DNA from: Actinobacteria bacterium 69-20
GTDB lineage: Bacteria; Actinomycetota; Actinomycetes; Mycobacteriales; Nakamurellaceae
DNA length: 64,000 nucleotides
Assembly: GCA_001897425.1 (NCBI GenBank)
Contig: MKSW01000033.1
Span: forward strand, 62,001-126,000
Direction of reading: 5' to 3'
In this document: positions 62,724 through 64,000 of the stretch, one piece after another
Layout of the letters: each line of letters begins with the position of its first letter
Position numbering within the stretch: position 1 is the stretch's first letter
Translations under genes and position numbers: made by a program
The notes under the pieces: model-generated
The model's database searches: none
What the model saw: only the letters and a program-made list of their open reading frames with translations
Told to the model about the DNA's origin: nothing

Positions 62724-63401
62724 TCAGAGAACTTGGTAACGCTCGAAGGCTTCGGACGGCTTCATGCCCTGCTGGACGGCCACCCGGAACAGGGACTCGT
62801 CGGAGGACTTCGCCAGCGCCGCCGTGACGACCGACTCCGTGAGCTCGGCGGGGACGAAGGCCACGCCGTCATCGTCGGCAACCACGAGATCACCGTTGGT
62901 GACGCGCACTCCGGCGACCTCGATAGTGCCGTCGTGCGGGACGATCTCGACCCGGCCGTTCGCATCGCGCGGGCTGGTGCCGCGGCTGAAGACCGGGTAG
63001 TCCAGTGGGCGGATCATGCGGGTGTCACGGATGTACCCGTCGCACACGGTGCCGCGAGCACCGCGCGCCCGTACGGCCGTGGATGTCAACTCACCCCACA
63101 GGGCGGCGTAGGACGGGCTGCCGACCACCCACACCTCGTCGGTGGAGATCGAGTCCAGCGCGCGCAGCAGTCCTATATAGGGGACCTCGGGGACTCGGTC
63201 GACCTCGATCACCCGCGAGGTGAAGGCGTATCCGACAGCGACATGGCTCGGGTCCAACGGCCGCAAACCCGGCGCGGCGCACTGATCGCGCCGCCCCATG
63301 CCGTCCAGGATGTCCGACACCAGGGCGGACCGCAGCGACTTGCTCAAGGCGTCGAGGGTCGCGGTGTCATAGGGTCTCGCGTTGCGCTCGGCGACGTTCA
63401 C
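62724..63401 (-). CDS. RraA-like protein / possible aldolase
   Basis: 225 aa. SALVSDILDGMGRRDQCAAPGLRPL, VGYAFTSRV, GARGTVCDGYIRDTRMIRPLDYPVFSRG and GDLVVADDDGVAFVP are the RraA/HMG-aldolase fold, with the Arg-Asp pair (CDGYIRDT) used for metal and pyruvate binding in 4-hydroxy-4-methyl-2-oxoglutarate aldolases. In a sugar-acid operon a 2-keto acid aldolase role is plausible. GTG start in GTGA overlap with the upstream dehydratase. Confidence 0.83.
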   Translation of the reverse strand: MNVAERNARPYDTATLDALSKSLRSALVSDILDGMGRRDQCAAPGLRPLDPSHVAVGYAFTSRVIEVDRVPEVPYIGLLRALDSISTDEVWVVGSPSYAALWGELTSTAVRARGARGTVCDGYIRDTRMIRPLDYPVFSRGTSPRDANGRVEIVPHDGTIEVAGVRVTNGDLVVADDDGVAFVPAELTESVVTAALAKSSDESLFRVAVQQGMKPSEAFERYQVL

Positions 63402-64000
63402 GAATCCTCCACTGCTCGTATGGCGGCCTTGATGTATCCGAGGGCGAACGCCATCCCGGCGTGCCACGATGCGGCGCACGTCATCTGCGGCGTGTGGTCC
63501 GGGATGAACACTCCGTCATATCCGTTGTTGGCATAGGTACGCAGCGCGCGGAACATATCGACATAGCCCTCGTCGAGGAAGACCTCGTGGTACTGCGGCA
63601 CCCGGCCGATGACGTTGCGGAAGTGCACGTAGCCGATACGGTCCTGCGCGGCGAAGCGGCCGATCACCTGGTAGATGTCCAGGTCCGGCATCTCGGAGAC
63701 CGTGCCCTGACAGAAGTCCAGGCTGTTATGCCGGCTCGGCACCAGGTCGACCAGGTGTTGCAGCGCGGCCTCGTTGGTGAGAACCCGGGCGGTGTTGCGC
63801 AGGACCGGCACCGGCGGGTCGTCGGGATGCGCGCAGAGCCGTACCCCGGACGCCTCCGCGACCGGCACGGCCGCGTGGAGGAAACGCTCGATGCGGGACC
63901 ACATCTGCTCGGCGGTCACTTCGCCGATGGTGTCGTCCTGCACCTGGTCGTAGTCCATGTTCCATACCTGGCCGACGGGGATCTCGGGCTGATCGCCCAA
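63398..64000 (-). CDS. mannonate dehydratase family (C-terminal part)
   Basis: 200 codons visible; the 5' end lies beyond the window. SGVRLCAHPDDPPVPVLRNTARVL, NSLDFCQGTVSEM (Cys metal ligand), RIGYVHFRNVIG and VFIPDHTPQM (Asp-His) match the metal site of UxuA, a xylose isomerase-like barrel enzyme that makes 2-keto-3-deoxygluconate from mannonate. Head of the operon seen here, overlapping the RraA-like gene by 4 bp. Confidence 0.88.
   Translation of the reverse strand: MGDQPEIPVGQVWNMDYDQVQDDTIGEVTAEQMWSRIERFLHAAVPVAEASGVRLCAHPDDPPVPVLRNTARVLTNEAALQHLVDLVPSRHNSLDFCQGTVSEMPDLDIYQVIGRFAAQDRIGYVHFRNVIGRVPQYHEVFLDEGYVDMFRALRTYANNGYDGVFIPDHTPQMTCAASWHAGMAFALGYIKAAIRAVEDS

Overview
The window is high-GC actinobacterial DNA. 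Dense overlapping genes (ATGA, GTGA and TGATG junctions), many GTG starts, several apparently leaderless genes and a ligA-gatC-gatA-gatB block point to the Mycobacteriales (Gordonia, Tsukamurella or Nocardia-like). The genus is an inference, because no rRNA or other taxonomic marker is present.

Layout. 1-1600: two nucleoside phosphorylases (MTA phosphorylase and a uridine phosphorylase-like enzyme). 1620-18683: a 17 kb accessory block bounded by a perfect 23-bp direct repeat. It holds toxin-antitoxin pairs, TetR-, ArsR- and GntR-controlled transport and oxidoreductase genes, an ECF42-like sigma factor with YCII/DGPF partners, and several decayed genes. 18657-25247: a minus-strand operon for nucleoside import (BMP lipoprotein, RbsA-like ATPase, two permeases), MTR-1-P isomerase MtnA and a cupin. 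Its substrates fit those of the two phosphorylases, so the 17 kb block appears to have split one convergent nucleoside-salvage locus.

25499-35854: an AAA ATPase, a four-gene FtsX-type ABC exporter operon (one ATPase carries an AbrB-like tail), a VapBC-like pair whose PIN toxin has Asn in place of the first catalytic Asp, and a small hypothetical gene. 36013-41973: housekeeping gatB, gatA, gatC and ligA. 42312-43160: a DUF6636-type lipoprotein whose 5' end lies in a repeated regulatory element.

43563-64000: a large sugar/sugar-acid catabolic region with two complete ribose-type ABC importers, two SMP-30 lactonases, an enolase-superfamily dehydratase, an FAH-family hydrolase, three dehydrogenases, an aldose epimerase, an RraA-like protein and the end of a mannonate dehydratase. 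A FadR-type regulator lies inside it. It is interrupted at 52.8-56.1 kb by an AbiEii-type toxin/HTH pair, a PadR gene, a membrane protein and the second copy of the repeated element.

The least explained signals are non-coding. (i) Two dispersed copies of a composite element (43142-43438 and 55834-56062) combine a near-identical leaderless promoter and start codon with an array of ~50-bp palindromic units in both orientations. (ii) A 56-bp palindromic repeat sits after two gene ends. (iii) The 23-bp direct repeats bound the island. No tRNA, rRNA, CRISPR array, integrase or intact IS was found.
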